Shown: positions 32,283-43,617 of the stretch, one piece after another | How the letters are laid out: every line of letters starts with the position of its first letter | Position numbering within the stretch: the first letter of the stretch is position 1 | Made by a program: the position numbers and the translations under genes | The notes under the pieces: model-generated | The model's input: the letters and a program-made list of their open reading frames with translations, nothing else | Told to the model about the DNA's origin: nothing | The model's database searches: none | From: Diplonema papillatum | Lineage: Eukaryota; Euglenozoa; Diplonemea; Diplonemida; Diplonemidae | Direction of reading: 5' to 3' | Assembly: GCA_030068145.1 (NCBI GenBank) | Contig: JAPJBO010000699.1 | Location: forward strand, 1-64,000 | Length of the DNA stretch: 64,000 nucleotides

Positions 32283-35200
32283 GATGTAACAGTGATTTTC
32301 CGTCAGATTTGGGCCATTACATTGATGTAACAGTGGTTTTCCGTCAAATTCTGCCCATTACATCGATGTAACAGTGGTTTTCCGTCAGATTTGGGCCATT
32401 ACATTGATGTAACAGTGGTTTTCGGTCAAATTTGGCCCATTACATTGATGTAACAGTGGTTTTCCGTCAGATTTGGGCCATTACATCGATGTAACAGTGG
32501 TTTTCCGTCAGATTTGGGCCATTACATCGATGTAACAGTGGTTTTCCGTCAAATTTGGGCCATTACATTGATGTAACAGTGGTTTTCGGTCAAATTCGGG
32601 CCATTACATCGATGTAACAGTGGTTTTCCGTCAGATTTGGCCCATTACATCGATGTAACAGTGGTTTTCCGTCAAATTTGGGCCATTACATTGATGTAAC
32701 AGTGGTTTTCGGTCAAATTCGGGCCATTACATCGATGTAACAGTGGTTTTCCGTCAGATTTGGGCCATTACATTGATGTAACAGTGGTTTTCGGTCAAAT
32801 TCTGCCCATTACATCAATGTAACAGTGGTTTTCCGTCAGATTTGGGCCATTACATTGATGTAACAGTGGTTTTCCGTCAGATTTGGGCCATTACATTGAT
32901 GTAACAGTGGTTTTCCGTCAAATTTGGCCCATTACATTGATGTAACAGTGGTTTTCGGTCAGATTTGGGCCATTACATTGATGTAACAGTGGTTTTCCGT
33001 CAAATTCTGGCCCATTACATCGATGTAACAGTGGTTTTCCGTCAAATTCTGGCCCATTACATCGATGTAACAGTGGTTTTCCGTCAGATTTGGGCCATTA
33101 CATTGATGTAACAGTGGTTTTCCGTCAAATTCTGCCCATTACATTGATGTAACAGTGGTTTTCCGTCAGATTTGGGCCATTACATTGATGTAACAGTGGT
33201 TTTCGGTCAAATTCGGGCCATTACATCGATGTAACAGTGGTTTTCCGTCAGATTTGGCCCATTACATCGATGTAACAGTGGTTTTCCGTCAGATTTGGGC
33301 CATTACATTGATGTAACAGTGGTTTTCCGTCAAATTCGGCCCATTACATTGATGTAACAGTGGTTTTCCGTCAGATTCTGGCCATTACATTGATGTAACA
33401 GTGGTTTTCCGTCAGATTTGGCCCATTACATTGATGTAACAGTGGTTTTCGGTCAAATTTGGCCCATTACATTGATGTAACAGTGGTTTTCCGTCAGATT
33501 TGGCCCATTACATTGATGTAACAGTGGTTTTCCGTCAGATTTGGGCCATTACATCGATGTAACAGTGGTTTTCCGTCAGATTTGGGCCATTACATCGATG
33601 TAACAGTGGTTTTCCGTCAAATTTGGGCCATTACATTGATGTAACAGTGGTTTTCCGTCAAATTCGGGCCATTACATGATGTAACAGTGGTTTTCCGTCA
33701 GATTCTGGCCCATTACATCGATGTAACAGTGGTTTTCCGTCAAATTTGGGCCATTACATTGATGTAACAGTGGTTTTCGGTCAAATTCGGGCCATTACAT
33801 TGATGTAACAGTGGTTTTCCGTCAGATTTGGGCCATTACATTGATGTAACAGTGGTTTTCGGTCAAATTTGCCCATTACATCAATGTAACAGTGGTTTTC
33901 CGTCAGATTTGGGCCATTACATTGATGTAACAGTGGTTTTCCGTCAGATTTGGGCCATTACATTGATGTAACAGTGGTTTTCGGTCAAATTTGGCCCATT
34001 ACATTGATGTAACAGTGGTTTTCCGTCAAATTTGGGCCATTACATTGATGTAACAGTGGTTTTCCGTCAAATTCTGCCCATTACATCGATGTAACAGTGG
34101 TTTTCCGTCAAATTTGGCCCATTACATCGATGTAACAGTGGTTTTCCGTCAAATTTGGCCATTACATTGATGTAACAGTGGTTTTCCGTCAAATTCTGCC
34201 CATTACATCGATGTAACAGTGGTTTTCCGTCAGATTTGGGCCATTACATTGATGTAACAGTGGTTTTCGGTCAAATTCGGGCCATTACATTGATGTAACA
34301 GTGGTTTTCCGTCAGATTTGGCCCATTACATCGATGTAACAGTGGTTTTCCGTCAGATTTGGGCCATTACATTGATGTAACAGTGGTTTTCGGTCAAATT
34401 CGGCCCATTACATTGATGTAACAGTGGTTTTCCGTCAAATTTGGCCCATTACATTGATGTAACAGTGGTTTTCCGTCAGATTTGGGCCATTACATTGATG
34501 TAACAGTGGTTTTCGGTCAAATTTGGCCCATTACATTGATGTAACAGTGGTTTTCGGTCAGATTTTGGCCATTACATTGATGTAACAGTGGTTTTCCGTC
34601 AAATTCTGCCCATTACATCGATGTAACAGTGGTTTTCCGTCAAATTCTGCCCATTACATCGATGTAACAGTGGTTTTCCGTCAAATTCTGCCCATTACAT
34701 CGATGTAACAGTGGTTTTCCGTCAGATTTGGGCCATTACATTGATGTAACAGTGGTTTTCCGTCAAATTCTGCCCGTTACATTGATGTAACAGTGGTTTT
34801 CCGTCAGATTTGGGCCATTACATTGATGTAACAGTGGTTTTCGGTCAAATTTGGCCCATTACATTGATGTAACAGTGGTTTTCCGTCAAATTCTGCCCAT
34901 TACATTGATGTAACAGTGGTTTTCCGTCAGATTTGGGCCATTACATTGATGTAACAGTGGTTTTCCGTCAGATTTGGGCCATTACATCGATGTAACAGTG
35001 GTTTTCCGTCAGATTTGGCCATTACATCGATGTAACAGTGGTTTTCCGTCAAATTTGGGCCATTACATTGATGTAACAGTGGTTTTCGGTCAAATTCGGG
35101 CCATTACATCGATGTAACAGTGGTTTTCCGTCAGATTTGGCCCATTACATCGATGTAACAGTGGTTTTCCGTCAGATTTGGGCCATTACATTGATGTAAC

Positions 35201-35445
35201 AGTGGTTTTCCGTCAAATTCTGCCCATTACATCGATGTAACAGTGGTTTTCCGTCAAATTCTGCCCATTACATTGATGTAACAGTGGTTTTCCGTCAAAT
35301 TCTGCCCATTACATCGATGTAACAGTGGTTTTCCGTCAGATTCTGCCCATTACATCGATGTAACAGTGGTTTTCCGTCAGATTTGGGCCATTACATTGAT
35401 GTAACAGTGGTTTTCCGTCAAATTCTGCCCGTTACATTGATGTAA
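32283..35445. repeat. Right-arm satellite (inverted 40-bp units, ~78 copies)
   Basis: Units read TTACATTGATGTAACAGTGG then TTTTCCGTCAGATTTGGGCCA, the reverse complement of the left arm. Variation is mostly T/C in the palindrome, AGAT/AAAT and GGGCC/GGCCC/CTGCCC. There are about twice as many copies as in the left arm, so unequal exchange has acted. Confidence 0.95.
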
Positions 35446-35865
35446 TGGCCCAAGTTTGGGCCATTACGTTGATGTTTTTGGGGAGGGCCAGTGCAACTTG
35501 GACCTGATAGAGCCGTACCGTTCGGCCGGGGGGCAAAGCCCCCCGAACCCCCCTTATTTCGACTTTCCAGAACAAACCAAACCCGTACATTTCAGCTGTG
35601 TATGGCGGTGTCGGAAGCCAAGAAGGCAGGTGGTGAAATTGGAAACTGAAAAAAAAAAAAAAATCCCACGGGCTCGGGAGATTTGGGGGTGGGTGGGTCC
35701 CCCCCCCCCCCCCTTTGGGCGGGCAGTTGGCCCGCCCGGGTAATAATCCGGCGTCCCCAAGCAACTTCGACTTCCGCCGGCAGAGAAAATCCTGCCCAAA
35801 GGAGTCAGCGGGTCCTACTAGTTTTACACTTGCTGTCACAAAACGAGTCCACGCGAGCTCTCTAC
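35446..35865. other. Right unique end of the 5.7-kb element and flank
   Basis: It includes a GC-rich hairpin (GGGGGGCAAAGCCCCCC) near 35,528, a 15-A run at 35,649, a C-run at 35,700 and the right terminal repeat. CTAGTTTTACACTTGCTGTC just outside is related to 16,854 and 10,660. No gene. Confidence 0.55.
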
Positions 35866-36038
35866 ACGGTGGAGTCGAGCCTCAGAGGCTGGAGCTAAAG
35901 CTGGAAGTAAAAAGCGGGTGCCATACCTGCTTCTCGGGTGTACATTTTACACGCGTTTTGGGCGTAGCATATCCGCATTTCGGGCTTGACTCGGGCGCAC
36001 CCGCTATCTCCGGCTAACGAGACTGGACTCCACCATGC
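35866..36038. mobile_element. MITE-like element, family A, full-length copy
   Basis: GGTGGAGTCGAGCCTCAGAG at the left is mirrored by GAGACTGGACTCCACC at the right. The interior has GGGTGTACATTTTACACGCG and CGGGCGCACCCGC modules shared with 4,706 and 43,477. Confidence 0.65.
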
Positions 36039-36665
36039 ACCGGCCTTCTAGGCCACAAACAACGCCTTCAACACAATACTCTACGCGTGGACAAGCCCAT
36101 CAATGAAGAAGAGTGTTCAATTGCCCAAACTCACACCACCCCCGCCCCCCCCCCCCCCCCCCCCCCCCCCCTTCAACAACCTACCACGAGCTTATCCACC
36201 CACACCCCCATTTTTCCCCTTTCTTTTTATTTACTTTTTCCCGCCCGATGTCGCTGATGACTAACGGACCGTCGGACCCGTCCCAACGGGGGTGCTTATG
36301 GAAGCTGCAATGAAGGCTTAGACCGGTACGGGCTACATGGCAACCCCTGCTCAACATGTAGAACGTGGGGGGCCCTTGATCACATTCATTACGGGTGTGG
36401 TCGTGGTGTCGGTCGCAATAGTCGCTTTGCTAGCCAAAGAGAGAGATAGAGAGAAAAAGAGCGCCAGAGAGAAAAGAAAAGATAACGTTATCTTCCGGAA
36501 AAGAAGGGTTACGCGAACCCCCGAAAAAATAATTACCCCCCAAAAAAAATATACAGAAAAAAAAAAAAACACAAACCGACGGTGACCCCCAAAACCTTTT
36601 TCAACCTTTCCAACACCCTTCAAGCTAAACCATTATACAACGACCCCCCCCCCTTCCTCCCCCCA
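36039..36665. other. Intergenic; poly-C and a dispersed repeat
   Basis: A run of about 26 C lies near 36,145-36,170. The stretch 36,322-36,400 matches 20,705-20,800. A short Lys/Arg-rich frame (36,337-36,585) results from A-rich DNA. No gene. Confidence 0.5.
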
Positions 36666-36993
36666 CACCACGTACTTGTCATACGTATGACAAGTACATA
36701 TGACAAGTACATGTACTTGTCATATTATGACAAGTACTATGACAAGCATGTACTTGTCATATGACAAGTACATACTTGTCGTATGACAAGTACCTACTCG
36801 TCATATGACAAGTTTTGTGAAGGAATTACTCTACTCTCGCATACAATTGGCTGAGAAAAGTATGGTACAATCCAATACCCGGAAACGGTATTAATTCGAG
36901 CGACAACTGACGGATCAAGCTCTGTGACAGAAGAAACAAAGACGGAAAGCTCTCCCAGTCCCTGCACCTAGGTCCCAAAGGAGTTTGCGCGAG

Positions 36994-37323
36994 ATGGATA
37001 TGTTCTGCGGTGCGAAATGGAAGAAAGGAATTGGACACAGACAGACCAACTGCCCTGGACAAGACAAAAACGAGAACAAGAAGTCCGCGACATGGGAAGC
37101 GATGGGCATCCCACATTTCCCGACAAACATTCGACGCGACATGCTCTCCTTCGAACTCCAGACCAAACATGTTGATTTTCAACTGAAACCTCTCCGTCCG
37201 CCGCCTATTCCACCAGTTCCAGAAGTTCTGACGAACGACGCAATACACTTGTGTAAGTGTATTGCTCGTGCTAACGACCAGGCCACCCAAAAGTTGGACT
37301 CGACTTCGCAACGTGGGCTTTAG
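36994..37323 (+). CDS. Upstream ORF of the foldback core
   Basis: From ATG 36,994 this frame encodes ~110 residues, beginning inside the inverted arm and running into the core. PLRPPPIPPVPEVL is a proline-rich linker; nothing else is recognised. It overlaps the zinc-finger ORF by about 60 bases in a different frame. A strong GTAAGT at 37,253 suggests that splicing could join the two, but I could not find an acceptor that keeps the frame. It may be the N-terminal part of the same protein. Confidence 0.35.
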   Translation: MDMFCGAKWKKGIGHRQTNCPGQDKNENKKSATWEAMGIPHFPTNIRRDMLSFELQTKHVDFQLKPLRPPPIPPVPEVLTNDAIHLCKCIARANDQATQKLDSTSQRGL

Positions 37324-37771
37324 TGAGCACAGCGGCAAAAAGACAGGATGGGGCCAGAAGTATTTTGGTAGCCCGCAAGACGAGGGGGCGATTCTGAAGG
37401 CGTGTGTTTGTAGGGAAACAGGGAAACACCGTGGCGTGTTTGCTGAAGCAGAGGACAGTACCGAGGAAGCAGTCTTTTGTTGCATGTGCCGAAAGACTGG
37501 CTTTTCCAGCATCAGGGGTTTGTATGCACAATATGACGCCTACCATCGGCCTCCATACACGCGAGTCAAGCAGAACTGCCCGTTCTGCAATAAGCATGTC
37601 GGGACACTTGGCTTTAGGCAACACTTACTGTATGTGCATCCAAAGAAGCTGATAACAAACCCTGTCCTCTGTGCCTCCAACCTTTTGTTCTCGAAGGGAA
37701 CGGAAACACATCTTCCGTTCTTTCCTCGTTTCGTGGTGCCACTATCTTTATGGGATCCTCGGGTGAACTAG
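37262..37771 (+). CDS. C2H2 zinc-finger protein of the foldback element
   Basis: The frame lies almost wholly in the unique core. NCPFCNKHVGTLGFRQHLLY then VH is a C-x2-C-x11-H-x4-H zinc finger. Just before it, FCCMCRKTGFSSIRG has a second C-x2-C that lacks the expected His pair, so it is degenerate or another metal knuckle. The ~170-residue product has no DDE, HUH or recombinase motif, so it would bind DNA (plausibly the TTGTCAT arrays) rather than cut it; that role is inferred. TTG at 37,262 is only the ORF edge; the real start is unknown and may lie in an upstream exon. The stop is at 37,769-37,771. Confidence 0.55.
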   Translation: MLVLTTRPPKSWTRLRNVGFSEHSGKKTGWGQKYFGSPQDEGAILKACVCRETGKHRGVFAEAEDSTEEAVFCCMCRKTGFSSIRGLYAQYDAYHRPPYTRVKQNCPFCNKHVGTLGFRQHLLYVHPKKLITNPVLCASNLLFSKGTETHLPFFPRFVVPLSLWDPRVN

Positions 37772-38180
37772 CCCTTGATAAAAGCTTGCCTGTAGACACG
37801 CAATTCCTTTCTTCCATTTGCACCGCAGATCTCGCACAAACCCCTTTGGGACCTAGGTGCAGGGACTGGGAGAGCTTTCCGTCTTTGTTTCTTCTGCCAC
37901 AGAGCTTGATCGGTCAGTTGTCGCTTGAATCAATACTTTTTGCGAGTATTGGGTTATATACCATACTTTTCTCAGCCAATTGTATGCGAGACTAGAGTAA
38001 TTCCTTCACAAAACTTGTCATACGACGAGTAGGTACTTGTCATATGACAAGTATGTACTTGTCATATGACAAGTACTTACTTGTCATATGACAAGTATGT
38101 ACTTGTCATATGACAAGTACCTACTTGTCATGGATTGTACTTGTCATTGTACTTGTCATACGCATGACAAGTACGTGGTG

Positions 38181-40369
38181 CAGCTGTAGAACGGAGAGCA
38201 CCCGAGTGACCCCTATTTCGTAAATGAAAGGTTGGTTGGACGAAAACATCGGAGTCGGATGGTGCACGAAAGCAGATTGCAAACGTAGCCAAGCAGAGCG
38301 TTGCGCACGTGTTCAGCTCGTGTCTGCTGATGAACCAATGAAGGCGCGGCGTTCCTTCCTAGTTGGAGTGTTCTTCGTCTTCTATTTAGATTAGATCAAT
38401 AGTGTGCTCGCAGCTTCTTAGCACTCCAGAACCTTTTTTTGGCATCGTCGTCGACATAAAGGGGGGGGGGGGGGTCGAATAATGACACTTATTTGACACA
38501 CGGCTGGTTGTCTAAAAACACTACCACTATTTGATCCTGCTACTGTTCGGCTACCCGGAACTTTTTTTTAATTATTCGACAAATCGAATAATGACACAGG
38601 TGTTATTGTTCGACCCCCCCCCACTCTTTAGTTCGATCGTAGGCTGTGACGAGCTACGAACAGCCGCCTGACAAACCAGACTCACACCGCAGTCCTGTAT
38701 GCAGACACTCAGGTTCCGCGCTGATGATGGACCGCCTTGTGTGTCCGTGGCTTAAAGGACCGAAACACGGCGCAGATGGGACCAGTGCGGTGTTGAGCAC
38801 ATACCCATATCAAGCACGTTCTTGCAACCCAATAATTTATTTCACCGACAAAGTCAAAACCGTTCTGGACTTCGGACACTGTTTCCGATGTGAAGCGACG
38901 TCACAATGAAGAGGTGTAGCCGCAGCTTTCAGCACGATCCGGGCCGGGTGCACACTCAGCACAGACAGTCCACCTACCCCAGTAAACCCGAGTAAACGCA
39001 CCGACCATGTTGTTACATCCCCTTCCTGGCACACCTCAATACCGGGCGGGGGTCACTTGGGTGACGGTTGATTATTTCAACAACAAAAAAAAAAAAAAAA
39101 CTCTCTGCAACACCGGACTTTTAAAACCTCAAAAATTGCTACAAAAAGCCTTCACTTCAAAAAGAAAATGAAGTAGAAAAAGACGCTGACCCAAGCAACT
39201 AACAGAGAAAGTCTGCCGAATGGACATCATCTAGTACGCGGGCACTCGGGTTCGATACCTGCTGTTATCGTTCGAAAAAAAGCTGCTGTCGTTCGAAAAA
39301 AAGCCGGAAACACGAAAAGACCTTCACTTGGTTGAGGAGGCCGTCCGGTGCTGTTCTCATTAGTACAGTAGTGCTTGATTGCTGCACTGTACAGCACTCA
39401 TGCTGTTTCGATTCTGACGGAGGCTAGGCGGGTTTGCGGGCGTACCCAACAGAACCCGTGTCCTGTCTGCCAGACACTCAGGACTGATTATGTTTAGTCT
39501 GTGGCTTACAGGACCGAAACACGCAGATAGGACCTGTACAGGGTTGAGCACATTTCCATTGCAAGCGCGTTCTTGCATTTTTCCTTCGCCGCTCGGTGGC
39601 CTGGCGTTGTTACCTTCCGTACCCTGTTCTAGCAGCAGGGGGTCCTCAACGTGCCTGTTGACCATGTCCACGCATGCCGACCCTCACGAAGCGTGTCCAG
39701 ACGATGCATGCCCTAAAGCCACCACCGCAACGTTCAACGCAGAACTGCAGTTTTCCATTTTCTTCTTCTCCGGCTCTCGCGGAGTTGTTGCGGCAGCAGT
39801 AGTTGTGAGACTGACAGCACCACCTCCCCCCTGGCGAGCTCTCGGATCAGTTCGTGTCTGGTGCACCAAACTTGCTCCTCGAGGTTTTCATTCTCCTGCT
39901 GTCACGATTTTTGGCTGGCGGATCTCGCTGGGGTCTGTCAGGGTTGGTTGACCGGTTCACCCACCTGCTCAAAGCCACGGCCGGCGAAGCTTCAAAATTC
40001 TTCCCGTGTCAGAATCGCTGACACTTTCCCACTTTTTTTTAACCAGCTTCTTTTCCCCTGAAAACCTTTGCACCTGCTGACTAAGAAGCTGGTCAAAAGC
40101 TTTTCAGCTGGCTACAACACGGTTTCTGCACGGCACTTAGCTAGTAAGAAATCCATAACACTCGGAACAGTCAAGAAACGTTGGCTCTCAGCGAGCGAAA
40201 GGAAGCTGCTGGCTTCAGGACATCTAATCTCTCAAAAAGCAGTCGAAGAGCTGCGATTCATAAAACATGAAGCAGCAGTCTTAAAAGAATAGGACGAGAA
40301 GGCAAAAACACGAAAAGAAAAAGTCGAAAGCCGCCAACCATCTTTGCGCCCACCATGATGGGATCGTCA
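38181..40369. other. Intergenic; dispersed repeat family R4
   Basis: The best R4 copy is 38,643-38,825 (GTGACGAGCTACGAACAGCC, GGACCGAAACACGGCGCAGA, CCCATATCAAGCACGTTCTT). A second lies at 39,470-39,557, and others at 27,948, 44,350, 46,360 and 4,873. A G-run lies at 38,461-38,474 and a 17-A run at 39,085. At 38,497-38,620, CGAATAATGACAC and GTGTCATTATTCG occur in inverted positions. No gene is supported. Confidence 0.5.
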
Positions 40370-40625
40370 GAAAACCAAACGAACAATCCGTCCTGCGTCC
40401 TCACTGGCCGTAGGCAACACCTTCAGGTTGTCGATTGTGCCTGTTGACCATGTCAATGGCCATGACCTCGCTTCAGCTCCTGCGCGCGCACGGTTGGACT
40501 CAACAGGTGTTCGTAGAACACAAGTTACCAGGCACACGATTCTCCGCATGGTGCAACGCCGCAAACAGGTTTATGTGCGAAAACGTCACAGAATGCATCC
40601 CATCGTGCCCGCGTTGCGAGTGTGA
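40370..40625. repeat. Detached copy of the ~460-bp repeat
   Basis: CTGTTGACCATGTCAATGGC (40,441), CGCACGGTTGGACT, CACACGATTCTCCGCATG and GTGCCCGCGTTGCGAGT occur in the same order as in the array at 41,325-42,690. Confidence 0.7.
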
Positions 40626-40667
40626 AGAGAGACCCTGTCTCGGTAGCGAGCGAAAGTCACCTACACA

Positions 40668-40850
40668 GAGGACTCCAGCCTCAGAAGCTGAATAAAGATA
40701 ATAGAAGGTGTGCCCGAGTCACGCCCAAAAAGTGTACGCGTTTTTACCCAAAACGTGTGTTTTTTTTTTTTTTTTTGGCACCGCTGGCGTGGCGCCCGTT
40801 TTTTTAACACCGGCTTCAACTCCAGCTTCTGAGGCTGGACTCCACTGCAG
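40668..40850. mobile_element. MITE-like element, family A
   Basis: GACTCCAGCCTCAGAAGCTG on the left is matched by AACTCCAGCTTCTGAGGCTG on the right in inverted orientation. The interior has GTGTGCCCGAGTCACGCCC and a long T run. It sits directly after the detached 460-bp repeat copy. Confidence 0.65.
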
Positions 40851-41324
40851 CATGACGACGCGCAACGCACCCCCCCACCTTTTCTCTCTATAGTTGGTAC
40901 CCCCGAACACCGAAGTAACTAAGTACGCAAGAACACCCGCACAACCTACGCGGGTGATGGACCTTTCTTCGGAGGGGCTCACGCACTCAAAGATCGACTT
41001 TTACGCACAACCTACGCGGGAACTACGCAATACGGGGTAGGACTACATTTTTATACTCCACGTGGCAGTTCAGGTATTATACACAAACATTTGCGGCGCG
41101 GCAGTAGCAGTGCAGTACCAGCGTCGAAACTTGCCACCGCGGCGAAAAAGTCCAGCACACTGGTAAAATGTGGCCCTCGCCATTCCACACACCCCGCGCG
41201 AACTACGCAAAAATACGGGTTTTCGGGGGACCAATAGTACGTACTCCCGGCTCCAGCCGCTCTCTTTCGAATGAAGCGAGTCAGGTGGACTGTAGGGAAA
41301 GAGACCGAAGTCACCCTAAGGCTC
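40851..41324. other. Intergenic; small GCGGGAACTACGC repeats
   Basis: Variants of CTACGCGGGAACTACGCAA recur at 40,945, 41,010 and 41,200. No gene is seen. Confidence 0.45.
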
Positions 41325-42690
41325 TAAAAACACCGCCAAAGCGAATTCACTCGAATTGACCGCAAAAACAATCCAACAAGACCCCTACCCCGCTTCTCAA
41401 CTTGAGGCGGGGACGTAAGAATACCGGCTAAAAACACGAAGCAGAAACAAAAGAAGCGTCGAAAAACACCAATCTGTACACCCACATGCAATCGTAAGAA
41501 AAGCAAAACGAACACAGCGGCGGGGGCCCTGCGTCCTCACTGGCCGTAGGCAACACCTTCAGTCGTCAAATGTGCCTGTTGACCATGTCAATGGCCATTG
41601 CCCCGCTTCGACTCCTGTGCGCGCGCGGTTGGACTTAATGTGTGTTCATCCTGTCGTAGAACCCACGTCACCAGGCACACGATTCTTCGTATGCAGTTAT
41701 GCCGAAAGCGGGTGTACGTGCGAAACGTCAGAATGCACCCCTGCCGCGTCGCGTTTGAAGAGAGCCAGACTCTAAAGCACTTTCAAAAGCGAACATTCAC
41801 TCCCAAAGCAATCCAAAAAGACCCCCACTCCGCCTCAACTGCCTATTTAGAGCACCGGCTTTAAACACGAACCAGCTTTTACAAAGAAACGAAGAAAAAT
41901 GGTCAACCGGAGACCCTGAAACACCGAACCTCTACACCACAATAAACGCTAAAAGTCGAAAAACACCGGCCACCTGCACGTCCAGCAGGGGAAATCATTA
42001 GAAAACAAGACGAACAACGCGCGGCACGGGTCCTCCAAGGCAACACCTTTTTGGTTGTCAGATGGGCCTGTTGACTATGTCAATGGCCACGACCCGCTCC
42101 GACTCCTGCGCGCGCACGGTTGGACTTATCGCTTGGTCATCCTGTCGTAGTATCCCAAGTTACCTGGCACACGATTCCGTGTGGAGCCACGCCGTTAGCG
42201 TGTGCAAAACGTCAGAGAATGCACCCTGTCGTGTCCGCGTTGCGAGTTAGAAGAAGCCCATTTTCCGAGAAACTCTAAAACACCAAACTCCAAGCGAACT
42301 CACTCCAACAACAATCCAAAAAGACCCCCACTCCGCTTCGACTATCAGCCGGAGACTTAAGAGCACCGGCTCAACGAAACAGCCTCCAAAAAGAGACAAA
42401 AAAAGGCCGAAAAGCACCCGTCTGCGTCCACATGGAAGCGTCAGAAAACACAAGGCGTCCTCACTCACGCTGTATGCAACACCTTGACGTCGTCAATGTG
42501 CTGTTGACCATGTCAATGGCCTTGACCCTGCTTCAGCTGCTGCCGCGCGCACAGTTGGACTTAACGTGTGTTCATCCTGCCGTAGAACCGAAGTCACCAG
42601 ACACACGATTCTCCGCATGGAGAGCACGCCGTAAGCGGGTTTGTGGACGAAACATCAGAGAATGCACCTCCCCCCCGCCGGGCAGGGTAT
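41325..42690. repeat. Tandem ~430-490 bp repeat, three copies
   Basis: Each unit has a CTCTAAAACACC and AAGCGAA part, CAATCCAAAAAGACCCC, ACCGGCTTAAA-like DNA, and then the 230-bp CTGTTGACCATGTCAATGGC to GTTGCGAGT part. That part's marker occurs at 41,576, 42,067 and 42,501. Copies are 70-85% alike by eye. ORFs in the units are not conserved in frame. Confidence 0.75.
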
Positions 42691-43476
42691 TAGCTTCTTT
42701 TGCGCCGTCCCCCCCCATCGTGCTGCTGCTGATGAGAACCTCCATTCACACACCCTTCCCAAGTTTACTCGTGACTCCCGCAACAAGAGTTAACCCTTTT
42801 ACGGGCGGGAGACAGGCATTTCAAGCTGCAGTTGTAGCACTGCGCTCTCTCTCTAGATGAAGACACCTTAAAAAAATAGGATCAGTGTTTGCTGATACAT
42901 CCCCCGAGGGGTTTCACCATTTTTTAGTACTAACAATTGCGGGTTGCCCTTCAATGTATTGTGCAGGCTAAAAAGACGCGGGCAGCGTGTTTTGGTGGTT
43001 GAACAGAACTCCTTACCTGAATATACACAGGGTATGTACACGTGGGAAAACGATCACCCGGCACGCACAAACAAAAAAGCGAAGCGCCTGCCTTTTTAAC
43101 GCAATCCGCCTAGAGGTTGCCCGGATGTTTCCTAAGTATTTTGTGTGCATCTCGGAAGAGCCGCCTCTCCTTTCCGTCCACAGAGGGTTAAACTAAGCCA
43201 TGAGTCCACCGAGCCGAGGTACGCGATTCTAAATCGAAGACCGAATACAGCTGCAGAAGAACACAGAATGCGAACATCAAGTAACCAGCCACGCCCCCCA
43301 GCTTTTCGTGTGCAAGCTACAGCGAGTGTCGTCACCAGCATCAATCGTGTGCGCCCCCAGCACTGGAAGAGCCTCCTTTGCCTTCAAGCCAACATACCGC
43401 AGGATGTTTACTGGGGCAGGAGCAAGGGAGATAAAGAGACAGCGAGAGAACACGGGACAGGTGTCCAACCTCAGAG
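42691..43476. other. Intergenic
   Basis: No gene or clear repeat is recognised; short ORFs only. Confidence 0.4.
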
Positions 43477-43617
43477 ACGCCGGACCTGAAGTGCCCGAGC
43501 ACCCGCTTTTCGGGTGTGCGCTTTTGCACGCGTTTTCGGTGGCGTCGGCGCCTGCTTTTCGGGTGCAATGTGACTCGGGCACACCCGCTTGCGCTCCAGC
43601 TTCTTGGGTAGAGTACA
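43477..43617. mobile_element. MITE-like element, family A, partial
   Basis: ACCCGCTTTTCGGGTGTGCG, TTTTGCACGCGTTTTCGG and GACTCGGGCACACCCGC match the interior of the 35,866 copy, followed by CTCCAGCTTCTTGGG as a right end. The left terminal repeat is weak. Confidence 0.5.

Larger units (their letters stand above)
30055..35757. mobile_element. 5.7-kb foldback element of palindromic 40-bp units
   Basis: A 37-bp sequence beginning GGGACGCCGGATTATTACCC (30,055-30,091) recurs as its exact reverse complement at 35,721-35,757, and both outer flanks read CAA, a possible 3-bp target duplication. Inside are 40-41 bp units in one orientation up to 32,282 and inverted from 32,283 to 35,445, so each strand could fold into a hairpin of more than 1 kb. 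Both ends also hold GGTGGGTGGGT followed by a C-run, here in direct orientation. There is no transposase gene, so movement would need proteins from elsewhere. Confidence 0.8.
36666..38180. mobile_element. 1.5-kb foldback element with C2H2 zinc-finger core
   Basis: The outermost bases CACCACGTACTTGTCAT and their inverse bound the element. Outer arms (36,672-36,812 and 38,018-38,175) are tandem palindromes of TACTTGTCATATGACAAGTA type. Inside them lie imperfect inverted arms of about 220 bp (36,813-37,031 and 37,800-38,017). The unique core of about 770 bp carries one coherent ORF. The TTTTGTGAAGGAAT junction at 36,813-36,826 is shared with the small foldback at 19,573. It could be the coding partner of that family; the only flank duplication visible is CA. 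Confidence 0.75.

Noticed and set aside
30186..35445. Evenly spaced palindromic repeats resembling a CRISPR array
   Set aside because: The whole 40-bp unit is repeated; there are no unique spacers and no cas genes, and the array reverses orientation at its centre.
37253..37281. 29-nt intron (GTAAGT to ACCAG) joining the two foldback ORFs
   Set aside because: Removing it leads to the third frame, which stops; the other introns here are 330-650 nt.
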